From positions 1,550,001 through 1,614,000 of the forward strand of contig JAECYW010000018.1 of assembly GCA_023014335.1 (NCBI GenBank): 64,000 bases of DNA, written 5' to 3'. This document shows, in pieces, positions 24,600 to 36,950 of this stretch; the first letter of the stretch is position 1; every line of letters begins with the position of its first letter. Origin of the DNA: Galerina marginata. Lineage: Eukaryota > Basidiomycota > Agaricomycetes > Agaricales > Galerinaceae. The notes under the pieces are model-generated. The model saw only the letters and a list, made by a program, of their open reading frames with translations. It made no database searches and was not told the DNA's origin. A program made the translations under genes and the position numbers.

Positions 24600-27500
24600 A
24601 TCCTCGGAAATCAGGAGTAATACACGGCAGATATAAGTTGATGGACGATAGAGGAAATAGTGGTTGCTAGTATACTACTCAGACTGAAGGGATTTTGTTC
24701 TACTTGGTTGCGATATTGAAATTAGCGTTATTTGATCCATGGCGGCCAGAGTTTTCTGGCACATTTCACCTCCTCAAAATATGCGGAAAAATATATCTAA
24801 AATAGGGCCAGTATAAATTTACGTGGCAAGTTGCGAGCCTGGCTCTTGTAAGTATTCGCTAATGGAATAGCAAGTACCATTCACGGTCAATCGAAATTTA
24901 GTGGGGGGTTTCCAAATTGGGACAGTTTTACTTTCAGTTTCCCACGCCTCCGTTTTGTTTTCGTCATCTTGCTTTTCCTCCCGATCTCCCATTCACATGC
25001 AGCTTTATGCCCGTTTCCTCCCCATATAAATGGATCTCGATGATATCTTCGATGGATAAATTGCCCTTACACTCTCGGAATTTTGATTCCTTGGAGAACC
25101 AAACCACCAGTTCGGGGAGGTCTGCATTGGCAAATGCTTCACCAGTTTCTACGATCTATCGCACTTGTGTACCTCAGTATCGGGCTGTGGGTGAAATATA
25201 CGCATCTGCATGACTCATAAGACTAACTGACACTCTCTCTCGCCTTCACAGCCAGCCATTTATCTGGAAACCGCAACGACCTCGCAATACGTCCCAACCC
25301 GAATGATGTGATGGAGGAAGGACGAAAGTAAGGCAGTGTTTCCCTCTCCTGGAGGTGGTGTTGATTGTAATTTTCTGTTCGTAGCTTTTTAGGTTTCGAC
25401 CATTTTGCCAACACTCCCCATTGCTTGGTCTCACACACTCCGGTAACAAGCTCGCTGGTTACCTCATGACGAAACTTTCACGTTCAACTGATCAACTCGG
25501 ACTTCTGCACCGACCTTCCCTATCACAACCAGAACCAGTCGAAATCGCGTCATCTCGACTCTCGTTTCATCCGCCTTGTGACCTGGCTCAGAGAAGGGGA
25601 TCCTAGGCGAGTAGTTATGTTTTTTGTTTTCCCCCTGCAGTCAATGTCGTACTTACGTTCTCATCTTGTAGCTAATTTCAAAACGTCATGGCCTACCCCT
25701 CAAATCTTCCGCATTTCGATCAAGTTCAATGTGTTTCGCCACCCAGCATTCAATCGATCGCCCTATCGTTGTTCAGCGTTGCTTTTATGCATAACAAGGA
25801 TTTGAGGCGCATATATGCCGACCTGCTTTAAGGGACTGATCTCAGAAGTTCAATACTCTAAGTTCGAATGTCGCGTCGAATTTCACCAAGCCTCTTTCAT
25901 GCCATTCGAACTTCATAATCGCCGGAGGACTCTTGACCGGCAGGAACGGCGTCTCAGTACCACCTCGAGGAATCGCCAACCCGATCGGGGTTGGGTCCGC
26001 TCCTCCGTTCCTCCATTCCCTCATTCCTCCGTTCCTCCATCCTGCGGTCCTCTTCACCCAAAGTCGGATCATATCAACACCACTCTGCCCGCAGCTGGGT
26101 CCGCCTTCCTCAATCATCAACATCTTTTCGAACTTCGCTGGCAGTGCTGGCACAGCCACGGATGTCAGGAACGCGAAAACGAAAACGAACCTCAAAATTG
26201 GTCCCTCCACTTTCAGTTGTTCACTACTAACGGCGGCGTTTATATTCTGGTTGAAGAACGTATATATTACTATGCACTTTTCATGTCATTTCTTACCTGC
26301 GTTGATCTCCTCGCTAACTAGTATGATTACGACCATTTCTAGATGATCATGGAATGCCAGAAACGCGACAACTACCAGAAACTCATCTGCAGCCTACTAG
26401 ACCGTTTCCATGAGTTTTCTAGACACGAACACGGGCGGAGCGCGGCGCTGTCGGGGAACGACCGTGTGCAGGGGGCTGGGGCAGGTGCATCATTCCACTC
26501 CTATCTCATTTTTCTCCTGGTACTGACGCTTTATCGGTTAGATATTGTAAGCTTGGGCCTGGCCTGATTTGTCAGATCATATTCGCAAGGTTCGTTAGTT
26601 TATGTTTTCGCCCCCAGGAAGGAGGGTGCTGTCGGATGAGAGAAATTCGTTGCTTTCATTTCATACGAAAGTTCTATCCTACTTACTCTATATCTATTAT
26701 TTGAACCGATGAGAATCTGAAATATCTGACTTGCCTATTAGATGTCAGCTCAAATTATCGGTGGCAAATTGGTGGCGGATCTAAACGTTATTAGCTGCTG
26801 AGTCCACACGTATGTTCGACTAAGGAATTAAAAGACATAAAATCCGAACGTCATGCGTAATGATCCCTGCAGTCGGGGTTGTTGAATATGTTGAAACACT
26901 CACGCAATAGAATTCAGCCAAAATTCAGCAGTCAAGGAGTAGGGCATTCGGCCCGACAGCCGAAAGTCCTTTAGCGCCCACAGATCTAACTTCCAGCCAA
27001 CATATGATCCCCGTAATCCATGGAGTTGATTCCATCCCTTCCATCCCTGTTTCATAGCATTTTCTGCTGGTGCACACTTCGAAAATAGACCAGACGGTTT
27101 TGATTCCTCCCATAAATTTGCCCCCAAACGTAAGAATCAGTTACACTCCGTCGTTATCGCCCAACAATTAAGCTGATTCATCACTCGAATTTGCTGCTAA
27201 AAATAAGACTTAGTTTTGGTCCGATTTTATCGCCCAGCAGTTGTAGTTCTGGGCATTCTCTTAAAGTTTATCCCTTCGTGATGCCCTCAGGTCTGTTCTT
27301 GACTGCAACATGCACAACTGCCGCATCGGCTGCTCATATCACGCCGATGTCACAAAAATCTACATCCCTTGAACATGGTAGCATTGAAATTACTGGTATT
27401 GGAACTGGGAAGGTCGTGTCATTCTTGGCGCCACAGTATCGGACGGAAATAAGATCACCATTCTCCACACAAAAAGGATCAGATTTGTACCCACTGTTAA

Positions 27501-27700
27501 ATTTTATGTAGATACTCTATTTTCGGGACGATCTGTGGGCCTATCAACTGCGGTGGATGAACCTCGATTACACTGAACATTCGCCGAATTGATTTCTCTA
27601 TAAAACGGATGGGATGAAATCCTTTTGACCATTGCATTTCAGGTCTTTCCAGTTAAGCATTGTTATTCCATCCTATTGACCCACAAAGAGAAAACTCAAA
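24600..27700. other. intergenic, no supported gene
   Basis: Three overlapping plus frames at 25815-26346 and a Trp-rich minus frame at 26900-27127 are open, but they show no domain and no consistent exon partners. A pyrimidine-rich repeat of the type CCTCCGTTCCTCCATTCC lies near 25998-26045. I see nothing else worth calling. Confidence 0.35.
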
Positions 27701-27704
27701 ACAA

Positions 27705-29699
27705 ATGATTCAAGTGAGCTACTTCTCGCCAATGCTTCACGAAATTTCATCATCTTACCCGTATGTATCTCAAACGTGGCACTAGATTACAGACACAAAT
27801 AGTCATGATGCGCCAGTAAGTGAACGTGGAAATCCAATTTATATCTAATATAAATATATCTTTTGGCAGGTGAAGCGCCTCCCAGAGGAATATTATACCA
27901 ACTTTCTTTCAAACCTTGCTAAAGAACGCAAGCCTGGCGCAAGTGAGATCAAAATTTTCCTCAATGTAGTAATGTGCATCTGTCCAGCTGACGGAAATCA
28001 GTCCGTAGCCTGCTACCCCTTGAACAAGCTCCCGGGGTAATCTCACTGCTCGCCGGAAAGCCTAATCCGTTGACATTTCCGTTTACATCTTTGAGTTTTA
28101 ATGCACGCTCGCCCAGCCACTCAGATGAGGAGATCACCCTCAATCTCAGTGGAGCCGAGCTTGCGCAAGGTCTACAATACGGTGATACACCTGGGTTGGG
28201 GCAGCTTCTGGACTGGCTTTATGGGTTGCAAGCAATTGACCACGGTCGCAAACGGAACGAAGGGTGGACCATATTCATTGTGTCGGGGTCACAGGATTTG
28301 ATTTACAAAGTCGGTGTTCCATAAAAATTTCATTTTCCAAAATAGTCAAATCGAAAGCAGCTTATCATCTGTTCAACCAGGCAGTTTCTGTAATGGTAAA
28401 CCCCGGTGATCCTGTCCTAATTGAATCTCCCACTTACGCGTAAGGCGACATTCTGTCCCTATGTCTGCAGAAACTGATGCTCTTCCACATACAGCGGCGT
28501 TATTCCAATGTTCCACAGTCTACACTGCGACCAAATCGGTGCGGTTTCTGTGATTTTGCTCATTTATTATTGTTTTAACGCATTTTGAACTTTATGTTTA
28601 GAAGTGGAGACGGACTCTCGAGGGATACGGTCATCTTCATTGCGTACAATTTTGGAACAATGGCCAGATGGGAAGCCCAAGCCTAAAGTTCTATATACTG
28701 TGCCCGTAAGATCCGTTCTTGATTTTTACATCCGGAGATGGTGACTCATTCAGCTTTCTTAGTACGGATGCAACCCAACAGGGATGACAGCCACTCTGGA
28801 GAGGCGAAGGGAGGTACTCCAATTGGCCAGAGAGCATAATTTTATTATTCTGGAAGGTATTCAGATCGCCACTGTCCTTCCTCCCGCAATTTGAGCAATC
28901 GCGTGCAAATCATAGACGATCCCTACTTTCACCTATACTATGGAAAGGCACCGCGCTACCCCTCCTATTTTGCGCTTGAGCTAGAAGAACCAGAAGTTGG
29001 CCGTGTACTTCGATTTGACAGTCTGTCGAAGGTTCTTTCAGCTGGCCTACGCATCGGTTTTGCCTCTGGACCTGAAGCACTCCTCAGGGCAATAGATCAA
29101 CACGTATGTTTAAATTTAATTTTTCTCTTCTCGTGTACCTTTGAATGCAGAATTGACTGAGACTGTCAATAAATAGACTGCGACATCCAATCTGCAATCT
29201 TCCTCTCTTACTCAGGTAATCGTATTCAAATTGCTTGACTCGTGGGGCTATGAAGGGTTTAATATTCACGTCCGGAATGTCGCCGCTTTCTATGCCAAAA
29301 AGAGAGATGTCTTTGAGCGAGCGATGCAAAAGTATCTCACCGGCTTGGCTGAATGGAGCACGCCAGAAGCTGGCATGTTTTTTTGGTACATGACATTATT
29401 TTTACTCAAACTATATGCTTAACGAGTATTTATTTCTACACAGGTTCAAGCTGCTATTAAATGATAATAAAGCAGGAGATGAGGATGACGGTGATTCGGA
29501 GGTGGTAATCAAGACCAAAGCGTTCGAAAATGGGGTGCTTGCTCTTCCTGGAACTGTATTCCTGCCTAACGAAAGACGAACGCCTTACGTGAGGGCGTCA
29601 TTCAGCTTAACCGGAGAGGAAGATGTCGACAGGGCAATTCAACGCATCCGAGACGCGATTCTTGATGCACGCGTCTCTATGAACGGAGTTTCTGCTTAG
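27705..29699 (+). CDS. PLP-dependent aminotransferase, aromatic/aminoadipate type
   Basis: Eleven exons: 27705-27713, 27786-27815, 27870-27942, 28002-28313, 28358-28439, 28495-28538, 28602-28705, 28763-28856, 28916-29103, 29177-29385 and 29444-29699. They total 1401 nt (466 aa) with intact frame. This is a fold-type I class I/II aminotransferase of the Aro8/kynurenine-aminoadipate group, transferring an amino group from an amino acid to 2-oxoglutarate. Visible landmarks: LPGV-like start of the small domain (APGVISLLAGKPNP), QYGDTPGLGQL, SGSQDLIYK, NPGDPVLIESPTYA, YGCNPTG at the NPTG position, and the lysine that should bind PLP in FDSLSKVLSAGLRIG. The C-terminus has RTPYVRASFSLT, whose Arg should bind the substrate carboxylate. 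The protein lacks a leader and is probably cytosolic. Exact substrate is not deducible. Confidence 0.92.
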
Positions 29700-30082
29700 T
29701 AATTAAAGCTGTTATGCGCGCGCCTAATTTGATGCACCGACGCGTTTATATATCTAGATTAGGCTTTTGATTAAACATTCATTCGACAAGTAATAAATGT
29801 ACGGCCATTCTCCTGCCACCAGAATCGCGGCACTGCTACCTAGAATTAATTCTAGACCTAGACTTCTGATTTTTTCGGATTTGCTGTGAATCGAAAGCTA
29901 CCTGATATTCATAGTTTCCCATTATCAATTTCGATTGGGAAACTAAGAAAATCCTGATGTTGCCAAACTAACTTAGAACGATGCTGGTACGGTCAAAATT
30001 CATCCGTGCTAAGTACTATCTGACAACTTGTATCTAATCCAATAGCAAGAAACAGCGAAGAGATGATGAAAGGCGGATTTCA
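29700..30082. other. intergenic between converging genes
   Basis: AT-rich 3' flank shared by the aminotransferase (+) and the F-box gene (-). Nothing recognisable apart from likely 3' UTRs. Confidence 0.4.
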
Positions 30083-31738
30083 TCACGTCCCAAAGGAGAA
30101 CATGAACATGGGTAAATAATTGAGGACAACGCCAGCGGGCAGACCAAGTGATTCCACGTTTTTAATCAGTGCCGCTTGCTCTGCGGGGTTGGTCGACGGC
30201 ACTGTGAGGCCCAGTCGTAAGATGGGAGTGGGAGGAAGCGCGCCAGTGGAACCGGAAGAGGAGCTGCGCTCGTTCCTCACGCGGACCATGTCGCAAACAA
30301 TGGTGGGGTGAGTCGTGCTAACTTCTAAAACCTCCAAGCGAGGAAGCATTCTCCGCTAGCAATTTTTTGAATTGTCGGGAAGTGAACGTGAACGCTCCAA
30401 GGTAAGACCAAGGTTTGCACATCGTGAACTAAGCCGAGTAATTCTTCCAATTCATGGTAGGAAGTATCACGCCGACTGCGCTTTATCCGTGAGGTTGCGC
30501 CAGAACCGACCGCACAATTCGCAAGAACCAGGGTTTCGATAGGAACTTTTGATGTGGCGACCATCGTCGTGTATCGCGGGATATCCCACTGGAAGGGAGA
30601 ACAGCGGTCGGATCTTTCGACCCAGAGTCTTCTAAGCACTGGGAAGCTGAAGAGAAGGATGATGTTTGGGTAATAGCTCGGGTTAACGTATCGGACGCGG
30701 AAATTCGCAAGCTGATGCATGCAGACGGGGTGGCACGACTTCAAGAAATAATTTACATTGACTCCAAGCTCGACGTGAAATACACCGTCGATAAGAGAGT
30801 GCGCAGACCGCCACATTATCTTGACGAAGGTATCACAGGATATCGGCGTCTTTCCAAGATCCAGGTTGACCAATTGGTGGAATGGGAGACGGAGGTCGAG
30901 GGGATGAATCCCATTCATGATGCAAATGGATGCCTGACGGAAACGCGGCAGAGACTGGAACACTTCAATACTCAGTGATTGTTGAAATCAAAGGGACAAA
31001 GAGGTGAGTTGAAATCATTGAAGAAAATTATGTCGACAGACTCCAATAATTCGAACCGCCCAGCCCGGATGTCGAGCAAGAATTCCGCGTTTTGCTCCCT
31101 GTAAAAAAGACATTGAAGGTGCTGGATGCGTTTCGCGTATGGCAGGATAATCGACTGAACGATGCTGAACATTCCTCGACCGTACACAAGCTGTTCGACT
31201 CTAAGGCTGAATAGATATGGATCTGTGGTGCGGAGTTGTAAATGATTGTCGAAGTCGGTGATGAAATATAAGGCAAGGGGACATGAACCGCTTCTCCGAA
31301 TATAGGCCTCAAAGATTTGAAGGAGACGAGCGGAATCACTGAAAGGACTGGGCATGAAGGAGAATGCTTTCCAGCAAGCTGGCGTCGAGAGCAATACGTC
31401 TCGCCAGCTTCGGCACACGAGCTGAATGGTGTAACGTGGGTCGTTTTTGGAAGGCGGGAGGATGGCAGGCGAGTCCTCGAGCAATGCCGCAAAAACGCAG
31501 CCTAGGAGCCTGGAATTGCGGACATATGTGGTCGCGGGGCTTTCCATTGCGAAGGTAAAAGTTTGATACAGGCGTTGGCAAGGTGTCGACTAGGTAAAAT
31601 CTGCAGTAGATGGGAAGGTATGAATATGGCAAATATTGGAAGAGAAAGGATTACTGACGGTCGCTCGAGGATCTTCGGGTTGTTATTTTCTGTGTCGAGC
31701 GATTCAGAAAATGCAGGAGGGGGATTTACTTGACTCAT
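30083..31738 (-). pseudogene. F-box protein gene with frame breaks
   Basis: Likely start ATG at 31738 (MSQVNPPPAF), then an intron to about 31508 and a long exon. An F-box-like segment is visible: LLGCVFAALLED, then YTIQLVCRSWRDVLLSTP, the classic VCRxWRxxxLSTP signature of agaricomycete F-box proteins (SCF ubiquitin-ligase adaptors). Leucine-rich-repeat-like text follows (HQLVNLDLGKTPIS, FPVLRRLWVE). The frame changes near 30985, between the NDFNSPLCPFDFN and VFQSLPRFRQ segments, and again near 30350 between KIASGE and LPRLEVLEV. I found no intron with GT-AG ends and matching phase at either point. The large F-box families of mushrooms contain many decayed members, so a pseudogene is plausible; small sequence errors are the alternative. 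Confidence 0.6.
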
Positions 31739-32574
31739 CGGTTTTCGTTGCTGTTTAATTGAGAATCTTAATTCAAGGCATAGGCAACTTTCCGCATTCC
31801 AAGCAGGGACGAATCCCCAAAAAGATCTGTTTGAACCGATTTACCTGAACCTTGAGGTCTCCGTAACAGACTCCTTCGCTCTCTCGGCTAACTAGTTTAC
31901 ATAAAATAGTGCCTCAAGGCAGTACACCTGGTGCATTGAATGCTATATGAATGTCTACTCCCTTCTTCCAGTCCACATCCTGAAGCTTATCAATGGCGAG
32001 ACTTCGGTTTCTCTGTCTCTCAGCTTTTGCTTCCGGGTTCGTCCAATAATGCGTTGTAGATATAATGTTGTCCACAGGTGTAAAAACCAAAAAAAAAAAA
32101 AACTATATCACCCTGCAACATGTAAAGTCTAACCATGATGCATGATGCACCACGAGTAAGGGACGGACATGCCTGTAATAATATTCATTGCCGATTCTAT
32201 TTATTCAGGCAGTGGCCGGGAAATAAAGTTCTTGAGTAACCAAATGCCAAGGAACGACGGAGAATGGACAGCTTCCCTTCCGTTGGATTTAAAATCAACT
32301 GCAAAGATAAAAGAAAGCCCAAGTAAAAGATGGAAAGTAAAGCTGGCGGCATGACGCGAAGAGGCGACTCGGGACTCGCCCTTTTTAAAAAATTCTAGAA
32401 AAGCTCAAAATTTGCCACCCTGCGCATTATGCTCGGCCAAGTGACGATTTAATATTCCCGAGAATAGACGTTCCGGGAATATGTATTAGGTTAATTTCAC
32501 GTTATTAGGTACCTTATAGACTCTTTACAAGCATAATCTACTGTGTTCTGGATGTATTAGCGGCCGCGAGAATA

Positions 32575-32752
32575 GAAAATCCACCCGAGAGTATTGAAAA
32601 ACCACCCGAGAATAGAAACATGGGCCCGAGAATCGAAAAATCACCCGAGAATAGACACAGGAGGCCCGAGAATGAATCAAGCCATGCGCGCGCAGATTCA
32701 TGGAAATTTATTTTCTATCTACTCTCGGGACTGTAAATGTACTCTCGGGCGA
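32575..32752 (+). repeat. CCCGAGAATAGA minisatellite, left arm
   Basis: At least five degenerate ~20-bp units beginning CCCGAGA(A/G)T run from about 32583 to 32676. After the GCGCGC core near 32690 the motif appears inverted (CTCGGG) near 32724 and 32743. Confidence 0.75.
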
Positions 32753-33786
32753 ATTTCAGGATGACATCACCCTGCTTACGTCATGTGCTTCACCCAAAAT
32801 AGGACGGTTTTCGGTCGAGGCAGAGTGGCAACCTGGGGGATGTACAACAAAGGTACAAAATATACATCTAAAGAACCGCATTGAAGAGCTCTATTGAATG
32901 GTACCTCTTCTGAGAGTCTCTGAGCACCTTGTGCTACGAAATGAAGCCGATGAGCATCACTGTCATCTGTGGAGAGAATTGATGGCGAAGCACGTGATCA
33001 GGCGCGTCAATTTCGCCGTCGCGCTTCACGCAAAGCCGCTTTCCTCTGAACGCAGGGAAGCCAGTTTTGGCCCAAAATCTCTGTGAAATTTCATGAGGCT
33101 ACTCAAGTACAGTTCGAATAAGTGGGGTAAAAAATTTGAAGGTAATTTTAATGCTGTATACTATAGACGCCAATGCCTTGCCTGCACAGCTTCTCTTAGA
33201 TTAACCGACAGGCTGACTTGCCGTGGTGCGCCATGCACCACTTGTTCTTATCTCATTATATTCTCTTATTAATTGTCTATATTGCGACACTGTACTCCCT
33301 TAGTCCTTTCTGCAAGTGAGTACCCCACCTCACTTTTTATCTATGTTACATACCTTTTACTTCAAGCATCATGTACCTAGCTATCATTCAATAGCGCTCA
33401 ATCTGTAGACTCCATTCTACACAGACTGAGCTATTATTTAATACTTACTATCTGGTTGAGCTGTCAAATTTCGCAAAAATGTCACCAAGGAGCCCATTCT
33501 TCGTGTGAAGCGCGACGGCAAATTGAGACGCGCATGATCACGTGCCTCGCCATCAGTTCCCGACATCGATGCTCATCGGCTTCATTTCGTAGCACAAAGT
33601 GCTCGGAGAGTCTTGAAATTAGTACCATTCGATAGGGCTCGTTAATGCGACTCCGTAGATGTATATTTTGTACCTTAGTCATACATCCCCCGGGTTGCCA
33701 CTCTGCCTTGACTGAAAATCAACCTATTTTGGGTAAGTCACATGACATGAGCATCGTGATCTTATCTACTCAAGATTACAGAAAGT

Positions 33787-34040
33787 CGCCCGAGAGTACC
33801 TTTACAGACCCGAGAGTACACTTAAATACATTTCACCCGAGAGTAAATGGCTCACCCGAGACTACATAGTTTCCCCGAGAATAAATAAAAAATTCCATGA
33901 ATCTGCGCGCGCAAGGCTTGATTCATTCTCGGGTGGCCAATCTATCCTCGGGCCTCCAGTCTCTATTCTCGGGTGATTTTTCTATTCTCGGGTCCCATGT
34001 CTATATTCTCGGGTGGGCTCTCTATACTCTCGGGTCTCCC
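33787..34040 (+). repeat. CCCGAGAATAGA minisatellite, right arm
   Basis: Mirror of the left-arm array and longer. CCCGAG-type units lie at about 33788-33890; beyond the GCGCGC core near 33905 the units read TCTCGGG up to about 34036. Confidence 0.75.
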
Positions 34041-34176
34041 AATTTGTTCAAAACCCAGTAAACTACGTATGTAAAGATTCAAAAGGCACTTATAATCAGG
34101 TAATTACCCCAATACATATTCCCGGAACGTATGCTCTCGGGAATATTAAATCGTCACTTGGCCGAGCATAGCGCAT

Positions 34177-36950
34177 AAGAGATACGACCCCATGTGTCAA
34201 TTAGGATAATTATATTCCCAGCTAAATCTTCGATAACCGACAAGGCAAAGGCAAGGCAATCTAGTTCTCAGAAATGTGGGGACCGAAGTTCCTTGAAACG
34301 AGGCGCGAGCACGCTAAATGCCTCGATTTTGGGATCGGGAAGACTACTCAGTGTTAAATGACGTTCCCGAAATGAAGAAGTCTAGAAAGCCCGGCATCAT
34401 ATGATTCCGCGCAGCTTCAAGAAATCAACATTCCCAGGTCGACTATTTTGTTGAGATAGTCTCTCAACCAGGTACAGAGAATTGAAATACTTAATCGGTG
34501 TCCTGTCCACTCAAAGTCTTCGCGCCAATTGAATTTTTTTCATACCCATGGTTCTACCTAAGCTTATTAACACCTCGATTGGAGAGCAAATTAGAAGGAT
34601 CTCGAAGGCCGACTGTTGTGAATGAGAAAAATACTATTCCAGGTGGCAGGGTGGACGGATTCAAGTCGGATTGAAAGGCCAAGAACCGTCATGGTTTGGG
34701 GTTTCATCATCCATGCAACACCGGAATGCGGTCGTTTACGACGGAATTGCCATACCCAGCCATCCGGATAGGTCATCCGCGCGCGACCCCTAAATCGACG
34801 CGTTGTATATGCATGTTTAAAACACAAGGCGTTGATGGCTTGACGTTCTTTCAGTTTGCCCGAAATTTGGCCACACACCATCACTCGATCCTCTCTACGA
34901 TTTCAGGCTATCCGGCCAAGGGTGGGCGCACCTCGTCCACCCGTGGATTAAGGGAGTCAACGACAAGGCGCTGTTTGACATGTAAGTCTAGAACTATGAC
35001 GAGGGTATGGTCTGACTCCGTTGCACAAAGTGTAGAATTCAATTTTGGGTGCTGGTTTTGGCTGGTTGCGCCATTTGTGTCTGCTGCGTCTAATTTTCTT
35101 GGGTCTACCAGTGAGTCTGGAAATTCGTCGACCCTAACTCCTCTAGTGACTTCTGTTTTCAAGCAGTCATACCAACCGTGAAGCATGAGCGACATTTACA
35201 ACGACCACTGGGCTGTCTAGCCAAACTTCAAACAGCAGTACACCACTATATCAGTCAAATCATTTCAGCTCAAGCATCGTAGGGTAGAAGTTTAAAGAGG
35301 AGGAAATGCCACTACTATTGGTCCATGTGCGAATTCGATTTGTCGACGCGGAACACGAGAGAGTTACACGTCTTAACGGGGGTACGTACTTTCTCTTACA
35401 TCCTCCCTTTTGCTTTTCGGATACAGTTTGAGGCTGATAATTCATAGGTTGGACAGATCACCTACCGCCTACATTGTATCAGGTTCAGCACAGGATGAGC
35501 AGGTTTTCCATATGCATATACAAACCAAATCCTACTATGTCTTGCCTCTTGACCCGGGAAGAGCATTTGACAACATGCTACCGCCTCTGACTGAGTATAT
35601 TCATGATAAAGGGGCAAGTTAATTCCAGTTTTGCTTTTTTGTTGATTGTATGCGCGAACTTATGTGACTAAATTGCGACAGGTTCATATGCAGCCAGAAT
35701 GTGAAGATCCTGGACCGCGCTCGTCACCCACGCGTCAGTTTTCAGCAAGGTCCCAAGTTGCACCGCCGAGCTTTGAAGTTGAGATATCGATGTACGTTTT
35801 CCACCTTTTTACCCATCTCTTTGTTACCTGAATCTGAGATTGTCTCTGCGTTATAGTATTGCTATTCTGTATACACGTCTGTCTCAGCTTGCGCGAAGCG
35901 TATGGAATTATCAAACGGTTTCTTGGCCGAGTGGAAACATGCATCCGCCTTCGCCGGCCAGCGTAAGGTCGAGGGGGTCCGGCGCGGCTGTCTCTGGAGG
36001 TTCGTTGTTTCTCCTCTTTTTCATTTTTTATCTCTTGACATCTTCTTCAGTCTATGTTCGTCGTTCTCAGATACTCTATTCTCCCATCTTTTCTCCACTT
36101 AATTCGTGTTTTTCTCCTTCCTTGTGCTTCCATTTATTGCGTATCTTTCTCGTCTTCGTTGCTTACCCCTTCTACTCACTATACTTACTCTCCTTCTTTC
36201 GCCAGGATCGACAATGCCGCACAACCCGAACAACACCGACAGTTGCTACGACCCTTTCTCAAACAAACTCAAACTCCAACGGCGGCGGTCCAGTTTCTGG
36301 CGGGAGGTAGGGCTCTGATCCAGGCCCAGCGCTGGCCTCAGCACACTAAGGCGTTCAGGTATAGTGATCTTCCTTGACGTTTACATTTGGCTAAATCTCG
36401 CATCGCAGCTGACCGATATCGCTTCCGCTCCGTCGACGCTCGATTGGACTTATCAGATCCAGTTATATGGCGTCAGTGCGGATGTTAAATACGACATGAT
36501 TTGACACCACCGCTTCCGGATCACCAGCATCCGCCGCCTCTTCCTACGAGATGTATGTGATCTCGGCTCATTATTTTTTCGAGCTGAATATATTTCGCCA
36601 TTAGCATGATTTGGCTATGACCAAGATTAGCATAGCTAGATACATATTCCGGAATCTATGGTCCCACCCAAATGCCAATCATATATTTTTGGTATCAGAA
36701 TACCTCATCAAGAATTAAGGCGTTGCAGTCACTCAAGTGAGTCTCTTTTTTCTCTTTTTCTTTTCCACTTCTATGGTCGGTGCTGATGCACTCCTTCCCT
36801 AATAGTAGACTCAGGCTAGGACGAGGATGTGATTTAAACCTATGCTAGCTGTTAGCCCACGCCATTCAACTCATATTAGGTTTTATTTTTGAACGGTCTC
36901 TTATAATACGTCGTGGGTAGGTTCCGCACCTCGACGATCTTGGTGCATAT
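34177..36950. other. region with weak coding traces, no gene settled
   Basis: A 95-codon minus frame from 35195 to 34908 and plus-strand pieces at 35306-35378, 35447-35622, 35688-35790 and 35857-36330 look protein-like in places (FVDAEHERVTRLNG; YIVSGSAQDEQVFHMHIQ; LTEYIHDKG). GT-AG joins between the plus pieces do not keep one frame, so I could not build a model. The traces may be a decayed multi-exon gene. The T-rich stretch 36000-36200 looks intronic or untranslated. From 36400 to 36950 I see nothing. Confidence 0.3.

Larger units (their letters stand above)
32428..34170. mobile_element. foldback-type non-autonomous transposon, 1743 bp
   Basis: Long inverted arms (about 32428-33110 and 33480-34170) face each other across a ~370-bp centre. 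The outer ends are the same for 36 bp, starting TATGCTCGGCCAAGTGACGA, and then continue with scattered differences and internal indels. The element is flanked by GCGCAT at 32422-32427 and again at 34171-34176, a 6-bp target-site duplication. Each arm carries arrays of a ~20-bp unit built on CCCGAGAATAGA, which switch orientation around a GCGCGC core near 32690 and 33908. Inner parts of the arms also match (for example the TACATCC...GGTACAAAATATACATC segment). No transposase frame is present, so it would need enzyme in trans. Superfamily is not clear; the 6-bp duplication fits none of the common fungal groups well. Confidence 0.85.

Noticed and set aside
25815..26346. Three overlapping plus frames of 80-168 codons
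   Set aside because: All frames are open together because of pyrimidine-rich repeats; no domain is visible.
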